Shown: positions 1 to 8,954 of the stretch, piece after piece | Numbering within the stretch: position 1 is the first letter of the stretch | How the letters are laid out: each line of letters opens with the position of its first letter | DNA from: UBA3006 sp031401235 | GTDB taxonomy: Bacteria; Actinomycetota; Acidimicrobiia; Acidimicrobiales; Ilumatobacteraceae | Reading direction: 5' to 3' | Assembly: GCA_031401235.1 (NCBI GenBank) | Contig: JANNRJ010000028.1 | Span: forward strand, 5,089 to 69,088 | Length of the DNA stretch: 64,000 bases | Position numbers and translations under genes: made by a program | The notes under the pieces: generated by a model | The model's database searches: none | The model's input: only the letters and a program-made list of their open reading frames with translations | Told to the model about the DNA's origin: nothing

Positions 1-331
1 TGGTTCTCTCAAGCGGGGTGAATGTCGTGAAATGGTTATGTTGGCTTCCGAAATGATTCTGGCGAACCTTGATTACACGCCACGCGGGACCGCCGCTGAA
101 TTCAGTGGCAGCCTTGCGGTATATGGCCGACAAGGGAAGCATTGCCATCGATGTGGAGATCTAATCAAGGTGACACATCACGGTGAAGCGCACCGGGTGT
201 TGTATTGGTGTCCGAATTGTCAAATTACACATCAACCTCTGATGCGTCCAAATTTTACTCCGGTTTACATCGAGCGTGATCAGTCGGGTGAGATTTTGCA
301 CTCCGTCGAAGCCGGTTATTCCAACGAATAA
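1..331 (+). CDS. Fpg/Nei family DNA glycosylase, C-terminal part (cut by left edge)
   Basis: The frame is open to the left edge, so only the C-terminal part is present. The visible part holds the closing zinc finger of Fpg/Nei DNA glycosylases: CHRCG (first Cys pair) followed about 20 residues later by CPNCQ, preceded by the VYGRQGK stretch typical of the family. These enzymes excise oxidised bases in base-excision repair, and the zinc finger contacts DNA. The catalytic N-terminal Pro-Glu is outside the window, so MutM (8-oxoG) cannot be told from Nei (oxidised pyrimidines). The ATG at 32 is internal, because in-frame codons upstream contain no stop. The gene converges on the ABC permease, 10 bases away. 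Confidence 0.8.
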   Translation, partial: GSLKRGECREMVMLASEMILANLDYTPRGTAAEFSGSLAVYGRQGKHCHRCGDLIKVTHHGEAHRVLYWCPNCQITHQPLMRPNFTPVYIERDQSGEILHSVEAGYSNE

Positions 332-341
332 AAGCAACAAT

Positions 342-2879
342 TTACATTGTGGCGATTGCTTGCATAATTTCAATTTTTGTCGCTCGGCGCGCTGGGTAAA
401 TCGCAGCGATCACGCCGATGACAAATGACAACACAAGAATGATCAAGGTGCTCTTAATTGGTAAGCGAAACGCGGCGACGCCATTATCGGCAAGTACCGC
501 CATAAGTACCACTCCCATCACAATTCCAAGCACGACACCGACAACAGCACCGAACATGGATGTGATCACACTTTCCCAACGCACGGTGGTCCGAACCTGC
601 GATCGAGTCATTCCCACGGCGCGTAATAGCCCAATTTCTCGCTGGCGCTCGAATACTGAAAGTAGCAGCGTGATCACAATTCCAACGATGGCAATGACGA
701 CTGACAATGCCAGAAGACCGTAGATAAGTCCAAGAATCTGATTTACTTGCCCAGATTGCGAGTCGATGAACTCATCGCGACTTTGTAGCTCACCCAAACC
801 TTTGCCGGTAGTCACCGCGGTTAGCGCGTCACGTGCATCAGACGTACTCACGCCATCTTTCAATTTCAAGTAAATTACCGTGTCGAAATATGAGTTGTTG
901 GTTCCGCCAAAGACACCACGGTCGATGACGTATGAGCCAATGAACCCACTGGGCCGGTACGTTCCTTGAATGGCAAGTTTCTTGGCGGTTCCGTCAACCA
1001 TCACAATGTCAATCAACGTTCCAATTTCCCAGCCCTTTGACTTGGCTCGATTCTCGCTGACTAAAATTCCCGTAGGTGTCAAGAACTCTTGCGTGTTCTG
1101 TACCATTTCGAGTTCGAAAATTCCCTGCGCTGTTTGTGGATTTATGACTTGAACGAATTCGCCTTTGCCGTTGATCTTGATTGTGGCAAAGCCCAATCCG
1201 CTCGCTTGGGCCACTTGTGGCATAACACCTAGTTCGTCAACAAGAGTTGGGCTCAAACCACCAAAGCCGTTGTTAGGTGCACTCACGGCAAAGTCACCAC
1301 GGAACTGGCTACCAATTGTGTCGCGAATCTCTGATTTTACGCTTGCTGCGAATGCTGTAAACGCGGTTACGAGAGCAACGCCGATGAGTACCGGGGCAGC
1401 GGTACGGGCAGTGCGTTTCGGATTTCTGGACGCATTTTGGCGGGCCATTGCTCCGGTGACACCTCGAAGTTTTTCTATCGGTCGACCAATCCATAACGCA
1501 ATTGGCTTTGCCACGCCCGGTCCAACAATGAGTACACCAGCAAATACAAACAGCACCCCCAGTCCCAAAAAGACGGTGCTCGCCCCAGCACCCGCTGCGA
1601 TCAGGGCTACGGTGCCCAAAGCGAGTATGGCCAGACCGATCGTAAACCGTTTCTTGTTGCTGCCTGTGGTCTCAATCGCGGTATCTCGAAGCGCCGCTAG
1701 TGGTGGCACCTTGCCAGCTCGCCTGGCAGGAAGTATTGCCGAAAGCACCGTCACGATGACGCCTGTGATTATTGTGATCGTCACCGTTCGAGACTCGATA
1801 CTCAGTCCAGTTGACGGAATGTCTAATCCGACCGCGTTAAGCAGAGCAGTAAGCCCGCGTGATAGTCCAATGCCGACAAAAAATCCAAGAATCGATCCGA
1901 GCAAACCGACAACCAACGCTTCGATGAGCAGCGCTCTCGTAATTTGTCGACGACTTGCACCAATTGCCCGCAATAGCGCGTTTTCCCGCAATCGCTGGGC
2001 GGCGGTAATCGAAAACACGTTGTAGATGACGAAACAACCGATGCCAAGTGCAATGAGTGAAAAAGCGGTAAGAAACGTGGAAAGAAAACTGAGAGCTTGA
2101 CCGATTTGATCTTGAGTTTCTTTGGTGATCTCCGCACCTGTCAGAGTCTCCAATTTTGCCGATGGCGGTAAGGCAGCCGTAATTCTTGCGGCAAGTTCGA
2201 TATCGGTGAGAGATCCATCTCCCTGAACTAGAAAAGCATCGACAAAGCCAGGAGCGAGTAAAAACTCGGAGGCGGTTGGTTGATCGAATAGGGCAAACGT
2301 GGCTCCGCCCGGCGAACTCACGTCGCCGTAGTTGGCGATACCTACGAGAGTGAATTCGCGGCTCCCTGACTGAGCATTGACTCGAACTTTCTCACCGATT
2401 GCGAACTTGCCCACCTTGGCCGTTGCTCGGTCCATCATCATTTCATTTGAACCTCTCGGCAAGCGGCCGGAGTCGACATTCCAAAATCCGGCCATGCTCA
2501 AGCTGGCAATTCCACCGAAAGTCGGTGGACCGTTCTCGCTTCCGAGCCCTTTGCCGTCCTTGCCGATGATGCGAGCAAAGGCCTGAATGTCACCCACAGC
2601 GTCAGTCACGCCGGGAACTGCGCGCACGGTGTCGAGTTCACTAATTGGTATTCGGCCCCGTTGTTCACCACCAAATGGAACTTCGACAAAATTTGACGAT
2701 CTGACATAGGCATCTACATCCTTGAACACATCAGAAAATAATCGATCAAATGTCTTATTCAGGGTGTCGGAAAAAATGAATGTTCCGGACAAAAATGCCG
2801 TGCCAAGAATGATCGCCAGCGAAGTCAAAAAAAGTCGACCCTTGCGAGCCAAAGTCATTTTCAGCGAAAGAAGCAACAC
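342..2879 (-). CDS. ABC transporter permease, two FtsX domains (MacB/LolCE-like exporter)
   Basis: This is the membrane subunit of an ABC exporter of the FtsX/MacB class, which usually moves lipids, lipoproteins or peptides at the outer face of the membrane. A first transmembrane helix (LFLTSLAIILGTAFLSG) leads into a large extracellular MacB core domain. A first FtsX unit follows with an ENALLRAIGAS motif, then a second half with its own helix, core domain and closing FtsX unit (EIGLLRAVGM). The total near 845 residues is normal for duplicated permeases. An ATG at 2912 is possible, but it overlaps the ATPase by 29 bases. The GTG at 2879 lies four bases past the ATPase stop and fits a coupled start. 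The substrate is unknown. Confidence 0.88.
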   Translation of the reverse strand: MLLLSLKMTLARKGRLFLTSLAIILGTAFLSGTFIFSDTLNKTFDRLFSDVFKDVDAYVRSSNFVEVPFGGEQRGRIPISELDTVRAVPGVTDAVGDIQAFARIIGKDGKGLGSENGPPTFGGIASLSMAGFWNVDSGRLPRGSNEMMMDRATAKVGKFAIGEKVRVNAQSGSREFTLVGIANYGDVSSPGGATFALFDQPTASEFLLAPGFVDAFLVQGDGSLTDIELAARITAALPPSAKLETLTGAEITKETQDQIGQALSFLSTFLTAFSLIALGIGCFVIYNVFSITAAQRLRENALLRAIGASRRQITRALLIEALVVGLLGSILGFFVGIGLSRGLTALLNAVGLDIPSTGLSIESRTVTITIITGVIVTVLSAILPARRAGKVPPLAALRDTAIETTGSNKKRFTIGLAILALGTVALIAAGAGASTVFLGLGVLFVFAGVLIVGPGVAKPIALWIGRPIEKLRGVTGAMARQNASRNPKRTARTAAPVLIGVALVTAFTAFAASVKSEIRDTIGSQFRGDFAVSAPNNGFGGLSPTLVDELGVMPQVAQASGLGFATIKINGKGEFVQVINPQTAQGIFELEMVQNTQEFLTPTGILVSENRAKSKGWEIGTLIDIVMVDGTAKKLAIQGTYRPSGFIGSYVIDRGVFGGTNNSYFDTVIYLKLKDGVSTSDARDALTAVTTGKGLGELQSRDEFIDSQSGQVNQILGLIYGLLALSVVIAIVGIVITLLLSVFERQREIGLLRAVGMTRSQVRTTVRWESVITSMFGAVVGVVLGIVMGVVLMAVLADNGVAAFRLPIKSTLIILVLSFVIGVIAAIYPARRATKIEIMQAIATM

Positions 2880-2883
2880 GGAG

Positions 2884-3618
2884 TTAATCTCCGAGGTGCT
2901 TGAGATAATCAAGTACTCGTTCTGGAGTTGGCTCGGTCATTTCGCCGGCAATCTTCCCGTCTTTGAGAAACACGATGATGTCGGCATAACTTGCTGCCAC
3001 GGCATCATGGGTGACCATGACAATGGTTTGACCGAGGTCGGTCACGGCGCGACGCATAAAATTTAGTACTTCGCTACCGGTCTTGGAGTCGAGATTACCT
3101 GTTGGTTCATCAGCGAAAATGATCGCCGGTTTACTTGCCAATGCTCGGGCAATGGCGACGCGTTGCTGTTGACCACCCGATAATTCGCTCGGACGATGCT
3201 TAAGTCGATCGCGAAGACCAATCGTGTCGATCACTTGATTAATCCACATTTCGTCACCTTTGCGTCCGCCCAGCGAAAGTGGTAGCACGATGTTCTCATA
3301 TGCATTGAGAGTAGGTATGAGATTAAATGCCTGAAATACAAAACCAATTTGTTCGCGACGAAGTGAGGTGAGTGCCTTGTCGTTCAGTGGCGCCAAATCA
3401 GTACCGGCGATTGACACATTTCCAGATGAAAGTGAATCAAGACCAGCCAAACAATGCATCAACGTGGATTTACCTGAACCGCTCGGGCCCATAATTGCGC
3501 TGAATCGACCTTTGTCGAATTGAACGCTGACTCCATCAAGGGCATGTACTTCGCTATCGCCCTCTCCGTAGGTTTTGGTTGCATCGACGGCAACAGCCGC
3601 CGCAGAGTTGAAAGTCAT
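2884..3618 (-). CDS. ABC transporter ATP-binding protein (LolD/MacB type)
   Basis: This is the nucleotide-binding subunit that powers the downstream FtsX permease. Walker A is GPSGSGKST at about residues 44-52, the signature is LSGGQQQRVAIARAL, and Walker B with the catalytic Glu is IIFADEPTGNLD. The EPTGNLDSKTG stretch is typical of the LolD/MacB/FtsE branch. Length 244 is normal. The permease starts within a few bases, so the two form a transcription unit. The adjacent upstream gene on the same strand is the peroxiredoxin (gap 25 bases), which may share its promoter. Confidence 0.92.
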   Translation of the reverse strand: MTFNSAAAVAVDATKTYGEGDSEVHALDGVSVQFDKGRFSAIMGPSGSGKSTLMHCLAGLDSLSSGNVSIAGTDLAPLNDKALTSLRREQIGFVFQAFNLIPTLNAYENIVLPLSLGGRKGDEMWINQVIDTIGLRDRLKHRPSELSGGQQQRVAIARALASKPAIIFADEPTGNLDSKTGSEVLNFMRRAVTDLGQTIVMVTHDAVAASYADIIVFLKDGKIAGEMTEPTPERVLDYLKHLGD

Positions 3619-3643
3619 CCTGCCAGTGTAAGTGGCGTTTTCG

Positions 3644-4279
3644 CTATCCCTTTGGTTGCGGCAACACTCGTAAATACGGCTTAACAGTTTTCCATCCGTT
3701 TGGAAATAATGTCTTAGCCTCGTCGTCGCTCACTGATCCGCCGATGATGACGTCCTGGTTGTACTGCCAGTTTGCCGGAGTCGCGACTTTATATTTTGCC
3801 GTGAGTTGAAGCGAGTCGATGACCCGAAGAATTTCGTCGAAATTGCGACCTGTAGACGCGGGATACGTGAGGGTCAACTTTACCTTCTTATCCGGACCAA
3901 TAACAAAAACACTTCTGACGGTAAGGGTGTCGTTGGCATTTGGATGGATCATGTCGTAGAGATTGCTCACCGTGCGGTCAGAGTCTCCAATCATTGGAAA
4001 GTTCACAGCGGTGCCCTGCGTTTCTTCGATATCGCCTTCCCATTTCACATGAGAGTCAACACTGTCGACGGAGAGACCAATCACTTTGACATTTCGTTTA
4101 TCGAATTCCGGCTTAATTTTGGCAACATAACCAAGTTCGGTGGTGCACACCGGAGTGAAGTCCTTTGGATGACTAAATAGGACTCCCCATGAATCACCCA
4201 GCCAATCATGAAAGTGAATGGTGCCATCGGTGGATTCAGCTACGAAGTCGGGGGCAATATCGCCAAGTCGTACAGGCAT
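3644..4279 (-). CDS. 1-Cys peroxiredoxin (Prx6 type)
   Basis: A thiol peroxidase that reduces H2O2 and organic hydroperoxides in the cytoplasm. The peroxidatic site PKDFTPVCTTEL puts the reactive Cys at residue 45. Thr42, Cys45 and a downstream Arg form the usual active site. The long C-terminal arm (NWQYNQDVIIGG, then DDEAKTLFPNGWKTVKPYLR) and the lack of a second conserved Cys at the resolving position mark the Prx6/1-Cys group. Length 211 is typical. A good promoter lies upstream (4319-4347), and GGAG precedes the ATG. It is divergent from the MoxR-like ATPase. Confidence 0.93.
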   Translation of the reverse strand: MPVRLGDIAPDFVAESTDGTIHFHDWLGDSWGVLFSHPKDFTPVCTTELGYVAKIKPEFDKRNVKVIGLSVDSVDSHVKWEGDIEETQGTAVNFPMIGDSDRTVSNLYDMIHPNANDTLTVRSVFVIGPDKKVKLTLTYPASTGRNFDEILRVIDSLQLTAKYKVATPANWQYNQDVIIGGSVSDDEAKTLFPNGWKTVKPYLRVLPQPKG

Positions 4280-4318
4280 AAAAGTTCTCCAAAGTGTCGG
4301 AATTGACTAAAGGTGTTC

Positions 4319-4347
4319 ATTCAATCAAACCCGACTACTTTTGTCAA
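4319..4347 (-). promoter_or_regulatory. Promoter of the peroxiredoxin gene
   Basis: Read on the minus strand: TTGACA at 4347-4342, a 17-base spacer, then TTGAAT at 4324-4319. The -35 is perfect and the -10 matches at four of six positions. It points at the peroxiredoxin start at 4279 and probably also drives the ABC exporter behind it. Confidence 0.6.
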
Positions 4348-4398
4348 CTTTAGATCATATTTGTTCGGCAATCGGCTCGTAGGAGGTATCGTCGCGCC

Positions 4399-5826
4399 AT
4401 GGCTGACTCACCTTCAACTCCGCTCCACCGACCCACGACGCTTGGCGAATTGCGATCTTCTGGATGGGTATCAATCACTGTCAAGGAAGAGGTTCGGCGT
4501 AATGCGGTTCAAAAAATCGCATCGGGTCAGGCTCTGTTTACAGGTGTGCTCGGGTTTCAAGACACCGTCATGCCGCAACTGGAAAATGCACTGCTGGCCG
4601 GTCACGACGTGATTTTTCTCGGCGAACGGGGCCAAGCAAAGACGAGGATGATTAGATCGCTAACCGGACTTTTAGACGAATGGATGCCGATAGTTGCTGG
4701 GAGTGAAATCAATGACGATCCGTACGCACCTGTATCCCGATTCGCAATTGATGCGGTGAATGAGTTTGGTGATGGGACTCCGCTGACATGGGTGCATCGA
4801 GACACTCGATATGGCGAAAAACTTGCCACACCTGACACCTCCATTGCCGACCTCATTGGGGAGGTTGATCCAATCAAGGTTGCCGAAGGTCGATATCTCA
4901 GTGATGAATTGACGCTGCACTATGGCTTGGTTCCGCGTACAAATCGTGGCATTTTCGCGATCAATGAATTACCCGACCTTGCCGAACGGATTCAGGTCGG
5001 ATTGCTCAATGTCTTGGAAGAGCGAGACATTCAGATTCGTGGCTACAAAATACGACTTCCACTCGATGTGTTATTGGTTGCATCGGCGAACCCAGAGGAT
5101 TACACCAATCGTGGTCGGTTGATCACGCCATTGAAGGACCGCTTCGGTAGTCAAATCCGCACGCACTACCCACTTGACGTGGTTACAGAAATGCAAATTG
5201 TGCGCCAAGAAGCCCGACCATCAAGTGTTGGCAATGTGGTGGTGCGAATGCCTGAATTTATGGAAGAAATTGTTTCCACCATTAGCCAATTGGCTCGGGC
5301 CAGCAATCATGTGAATCAGCGCAGTGGTGTGAGCGTCCGACTGTCGGTAAGCAACTACGAGCTTTTGGCTGCCAATGCGATGCGCCGAGCACTTCGGGCG
5401 GGAGAAGTTGATGTTGCGCCTCGTGTCAGCGATTTGGCCGCACTTGCTGCCTCAACATCTGGCAAGATCGAAATTGAAAGTGTGGAGGAAGGTCGAGAAT
5501 CGGCAGTTCTTGATCAACTTGTGCGGGCCGCGGTATTACAGGTGTACAAGCAATATGTGACGAGTGAAAAGATTCGCGATGTTATTGCCGTTTTCGATGA
5601 AGGGATAGTGGCCCATACAGGTGACGACATCGCGTCATCTGAATATTCAGTCGTGTTGGAAGGAATCCCGGCACTACGCGAGATTGTCGTGTCCATCGTC
5701 AAGGGTGATGAGTCGCCGGCGGTGATAGCAAGTGCGGTCGAATTTGTGCTTGAAGGCTTGCATCTATCGAAGCGGCTTAACAAAGATTCCGCTGGTTCGA
5801 GAGCCACATATCGGGCCAGAACTTAG
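4399..5826 (+). CDS. MoxR/ChlI-like AAA+ ATPase
   Basis: An AAA+ ATPase related to the BchI/ChlI subunit of metal chelatases and to MoxR chaperones. Its P-loop is GERGQAKT at residues 75-82. The segment NRGIFAINELPDL and the DVLLVASANPEDYTNRG region are the Walker B and sensor-1 parts. The 475 residues include a C-terminal lid. A clear AGGAGG lies at 4381-4386, 12 bases before the ATG. A VWA protein on the same strand at 6.5 kb is the expected partner, because such ATPases work with a MIDAS-containing partner. Annotations often call it magnesium or cobalt chelatase, but no chlorophyll or cobaltochelatase genes are nearby, so a chaperone-like role is more likely. Confidence 0.85.
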   Translation: MADSPSTPLHRPTTLGELRSSGWVSITVKEEVRRNAVQKIASGQALFTGVLGFQDTVMPQLENALLAGHDVIFLGERGQAKTRMIRSLTGLLDEWMPIVAGSEINDDPYAPVSRFAIDAVNEFGDGTPLTWVHRDTRYGEKLATPDTSIADLIGEVDPIKVAEGRYLSDELTLHYGLVPRTNRGIFAINELPDLAERIQVGLLNVLEERDIQIRGYKIRLPLDVLLVASANPEDYTNRGRLITPLKDRFGSQIRTHYPLDVVTEMQIVRQEARPSSVGNVVVRMPEFMEEIVSTISQLARASNHVNQRSGVSVRLSVSNYELLAANAMRRALRAGEVDVAPRVSDLAALAASTSGKIEIESVEEGRESAVLDQLVRAAVLQVYKQYVTSEKIRDVIAVFDEGIVAHTGDDIASSEYSVVLEGIPALREIVVSIVKGDESPAVIASAVEFVLEGLHLSKRLNKDSAGSRATYRART

Positions 5827-5854
5827 CTTTATTCCAGGGCCAAAGTCGGGAAAG

Positions 5855-6394
5855 TTATGAGCGCGCCCACAGATCGTTCGTGTCGTAGCGCATGTCGATT
5901 ACCGGTTCGCCCGACAGAGCGACCACGGCGATTGGACTCGGAAATCCAGGCAAGATCATCGGGTCAATGGCTCGGGCGATTATTCCCGGTGGAAGGTCAC
6001 GGGCTTGGTCGGCCGGGATAAGAGTGCCGATTCCTCCAGCAGCGTCACATAATCGCGCCGCCAAATTTGGTGCCGAGCCGATGTAGTCCTGTCCCTCAAA
6101 GAGCATCGTTTCGCCCGTCGCCACGCCGATTCGCAGAACCAGTGGGGCACAAGATAATTGAGCATCGCGTTGCAATTCGACGGCAAAGATGATGCCAATT
6201 TGGGCATCCACGGCAACGGCCATCAGTCCGTCACCAAGATATTTATCGATCCGGACTCCATGATGAGATCCGACCGAGCGGGCACTGGCCCGAAATTTGG
6301 CGAGCAGCTCTGTCGCTGCCGCATCGCCATTGATCTCGGTGAAATTCGTAAACCCCGATAGGTCAACGAAAATAAAGGTTCGAGGGAAGCGCAT
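5855..6394 (-). CDS. Class III adenylate/guanylate cyclase, single catalytic domain
   Basis: A stand-alone class III nucleotide cyclase domain of 179 residues. The metal-binding Asp pair is visible as FVDLSGFTNFTE (Asp11) and KYLGDGLMAV (Asp55). The transition-state Asn/Arg pair is in the N-L-A-A-R motif (Asn110, Arg114). No transmembrane, HAMP or receptor domain is attached, so it is cytosolic and input must come from a partner. Base specificity (ATP or GTP) cannot be read with confidence. It lies on the opposite strand between the ATPase and VWA genes. That position may be chance, but it interrupts what is usually an adjacent pair. Confidence 0.85.
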   Translation of the reverse strand: MRFPRTFIFVDLSGFTNFTEINGDAAATELLAKFRASARSVGSHHGVRIDKYLGDGLMAVAVDAQIGIIFAVELQRDAQLSCAPLVLRIGVATGETMLFEGQDYIGSAPNLAARLCDAAGGIGTLIPADQARDLPPGIIARAIDPMILPGFPSPIAVVALSGEPVIDMRYDTNDLWARS

Positions 6395-6491
6395 GTAACG
6401 GACAGCCTAGAGGTGTGACCAATGTCTTACTCCGCCTATCAGCCTCAAACCTGTTCTTGGCTCAATTCTCGACTCCGTGTATCGTGCGTTC

Positions 6492-8507
6492 ATGGGGGCG
6501 CGATTTACCTATTCACGATGGGATGGCACTCAAAAGGGATTTGAACTAGATGCCGATGGGCTTTTGGATTCACTCACCGATGATTTGCTCTATCACGGAG
6601 ACGTCAATGCGGCATTGCGCCGATTAATGCAAGAGGGCCTGCGAGATCTCAACGGGGATCGTCTCGCCGGCCTTCGTGAGATGATGGAAAAACTCCGCGC
6701 ACGCCGTCAGCAAATTGAAAATAGCGGCGATCTGGTCGGTGTCTATGCTGAGATCGCTGACGAGCTCAATGACATTGTCGACGACGAGCGTCACGCCGTG
6801 GCCAATTACACCGCCGAGGCCAAGAATTCAGGCGACGAACGACGTGCTGAACTCGCCCAACAGACTGCTCAAGATCGAAACTTCCGTCTGGACATGTTGC
6901 CTGCCGATCTAGCGGGAAAGGTGGCCGAGCTGCGTCACTACGATTTTCAGTCCAAGGAGACCCAGCAGCGTTTCGAACAGTTGCTGGACAAATTGCGCCA
7001 GCAGTTGATGCAGCAAAACCTTGACCAAATGTCGGGGGACATGCAAAATCTGACTTCGGCAGACATGCAGCGGATGAAAGACATGTTGTCGGAATTGAAC
7101 AAAATGCTCGAGCGTCGCCAACGCGGGGAGGATCCTCAATTCGAAGACTTCATGAAAAAGTTCGCCGATTTCTTTCCAGAAAATCCCCAAACTCTTGACG
7201 AATTGCTTGAAATAATGGCTCGGCGTATGGCGTCCGCCCAGGCAATGCTGAATTCAATGACTTCTGAGCAAAGAGCACAGTTACAAGCTCTATCGGATCA
7301 GTTGATGGAAGACATGGACCTTCGCTGGCAAATGGATCAACTTGCTCAGAATCTGCAGTCATTGTTTCCAGAGATGGGATGGAACCGCGGCTATGACTTT
7401 GAGGGCCAAGATCCGCTTGGTTTTCAGCAAGCGATGAAGTCGATGCAGGAGTTATCTGAGCTGGATCAACTTGAGAACATGATGAAGAACGCTTCAACTC
7501 CAGCGGCTCTCGCCGAGATTGATTTAGATCGGGTCCGAGAACTTCTTGGCGACGATGCTGCCAAATCTCTGGAGCGATTGGCCGATCTGGCCAAAATGCT
7601 TGAAGATGCTGGCCTCATTGAGCGAAAAGAGGGTCGCTTGGCCCTGACTCCGCGTGGATTACGCAAAATTGGGGCCAATGCGCTGAAAGATCTGTTCGGC
7701 AAACTCGCCGCTGATGCGTTCGGTGGACACCAGATCCACCGTGTGGGGAGCGGCCACGAACGCACCTATGACACCAAGCCGTACGAATACGGTGATTCAT
7801 TTCAGCTTGATTTGCAGGGCACACTTCGCAATGCGCTGCATCGCGGCGGTCCGGGTGTCCCGCTCAAATTATCGGCTGAAGATTTCGAAATTGAGCGCAC
7901 CGAGCATCTATCTCGATCTTCGACGGTGTTGATGTTGGATCTTTCGTTATCGATGCCAATGCGTGACAATTTCTTGCCGGCAAAGAAAGTGGCAATGGCG
8001 TTACATTCCCTTATCTCAGTGCAATTTCCGCGAGATTACCTGGGTATTGTCGGATTTGGCGAAGTTGCGCGAGAATTAAAGGCTGATCAATTGCCCGAGG
8101 TGTCGTGGGATTTTGTGTACGGAACCAATATGCAGCACGCTTTTGCGCTGAGCCGTCGGATGTTGGATCATCAAAACGGAACCAAGCAGATCATCATGAT
8201 TACCGACGGTGAACCGACCGCTCATGTTACTTCATCTGGTGGTGTTTTCTTCAACTACCCTCCCGTCAGAGAGACAGTGGAAGCCACATTGCGAGAAGTG
8301 ATGCGATGCACCCGTGCCGATATTCGAATCAATACGTTCATGCTTGATGCTGATGTTGGCTTGCGTGGTTTCATCGAACGGTTGACCAAAATCAATCATG
8401 GTCGGGCTTTCTTTACCTCAGCCGACACACTTGGTGATTATGTGTTAGTGGACTTTCTAGAACACAAACGACAACTGTCGACGCGTTCGCATCGCCGAGC
8501 AAGCTGA
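6492..8507 (+). CDS. VWA-domain protein, partner of MoxR/ChlI-like ATPase
   Basis: A protein of about 670 residues whose C-terminal third is a von Willebrand factor A domain with an intact MIDAS start (DLSLSMP, the DxSxS pattern) and a later ITDGEP segment. The N-terminal two thirds are highly charged and helical, rich in Gln, Met and Leu (for example QQLMQQNLDQM), probably coiled coil. This is the layout of the VWA subunit that acts with MoxR/ChlI-like ATPases, such as the one at 4.4 kb. A GTG at 6477 is an alternative start. The ATG at 6492 is preferred because MGARFTYSRWDGTQ fits the way related proteins begin. The substrate is not known. Confidence 0.8.
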   Translation: MGARFTYSRWDGTQKGFELDADGLLDSLTDDLLYHGDVNAALRRLMQEGLRDLNGDRLAGLREMMEKLRARRQQIENSGDLVGVYAEIADELNDIVDDERHAVANYTAEAKNSGDERRAELAQQTAQDRNFRLDMLPADLAGKVAELRHYDFQSKETQQRFEQLLDKLRQQLMQQNLDQMSGDMQNLTSADMQRMKDMLSELNKMLERRQRGEDPQFEDFMKKFADFFPENPQTLDELLEIMARRMASAQAMLNSMTSEQRAQLQALSDQLMEDMDLRWQMDQLAQNLQSLFPEMGWNRGYDFEGQDPLGFQQAMKSMQELSELDQLENMMKNASTPAALAEIDLDRVRELLGDDAAKSLERLADLAKMLEDAGLIERKEGRLALTPRGLRKIGANALKDLFGKLAADAFGGHQIHRVGSGHERTYDTKPYEYGDSFQLDLQGTLRNALHRGGPGVPLKLSAEDFEIERTEHLSRSSTVLMLDLSLSMPMRDNFLPAKKVAMALHSLISVQFPRDYLGIVGFGEVARELKADQLPEVSWDFVYGTNMQHAFALSRRMLDHQNGTKQIIMITDGEPTAHVTSSGGVFFNYPPVRETVEATLREVMRCTRADIRINTFMLDADVGLRGFIERLTKINHGRAFFTSADTLGDYVLVDFLEHKRQLSTRSHRRAS

Positions 8508-8556
8508 TTGCGTCGAGGAGCGGGTTGATCGCTTCGCCGACAAGGAGTAGGCGTAT

Positions 8557-8585
8557 TTGCTTTTTAGGCTTTTACTTGGCATAAT
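8557..8585 (+). promoter_or_regulatory. Promoter of the first whiB gene
   Basis: TTGCTT at 8557-8562 and CATAAT at 8580-8585, separated by exactly 17 bases. It predicts a transcript start near 8592 and a leader of about 65 bases before the GTG at 8658. The leader contains the small inverted repeat CGACT-TC-AGTCG. Confidence 0.6.
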
Positions 8586-8657
8586 GACATCGTTGTAATT
8601 ACCTCGTTGTCGGCGCGTTCTCGCGACTTCAGTCGAGAGCCGGAGGGGACATTTCGA

Positions 8658-8933
8658 GTGGAAGATGAAATCATCGCACTGAGCGCTGATCGAGCTTGGC
8701 AAGACCAGGCCAATTGCTTAGGTGTCGATCCCGACCTGTTTTTTCCGGAACGGGGCGCGTCAACTCGTGAGGCTAAAGAAGTATGTCGCGGCTGTGTTGT
8801 GCGCAACGATTGCCTTGAGTTCGCATTGGAAAACGGTGAGAAATTTGGTATTTGGGGCGGGCTCTCAGAACGGGAGCGACGTCGCTTGCGTCGCCAGCGC
8901 GCTCAGGCCAATCGCAATATCGCCAGCGCCTAA
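8658..8933 (+). CDS. WhiB-family iron-sulfur transcriptional regulator
   Basis: A WhiB-like protein, found in Actinobacteria and their phages, which binds a 4Fe-4S cluster and usually acts with the principal sigma factor. The four cluster ligands are Cys20, Cys43, Cys46 and Cys52 (C..CxxC..C). They are followed by GIWGG and a basic tail (RERRRLRRQRAQ). The frame extends upstream to a TTG at 8607. I place the start at GTG 8658 because GGAGGGG at 8642-8648 sits nine bases before it, giving 91 residues. The sub-family (WhiB1, 2, 4 and so on) is not clear. A second whiB lies 2.6 kb away. Confidence 0.92.
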   Translation: MEDEIIALSADRAWQDQANCLGVDPDLFFPERGASTREAKEVCRGCVVRNDCLEFALENGEKFGIWGGLSERERRRLRRQRAQANRNIASA

Positions 8934-8954
8934 TCAGCAGTGCCCGATTCCCGC

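Noticed and set aside
1165..2025. A 286-codon plus-strand frame opposite the FtsX permease
   Set aside because: It mirrors the permease in the antisense frame, has a biased Ala/Pro/Ser/Thr composition and no domain. The permease is clearly real.
4399..5826. Assignment as a true magnesium or cobalt chelatase subunit
   Set aside because: No chlorophyll or cobaltochelatase partner genes are present. Only the AAA+ fold and VWA partner are supported.
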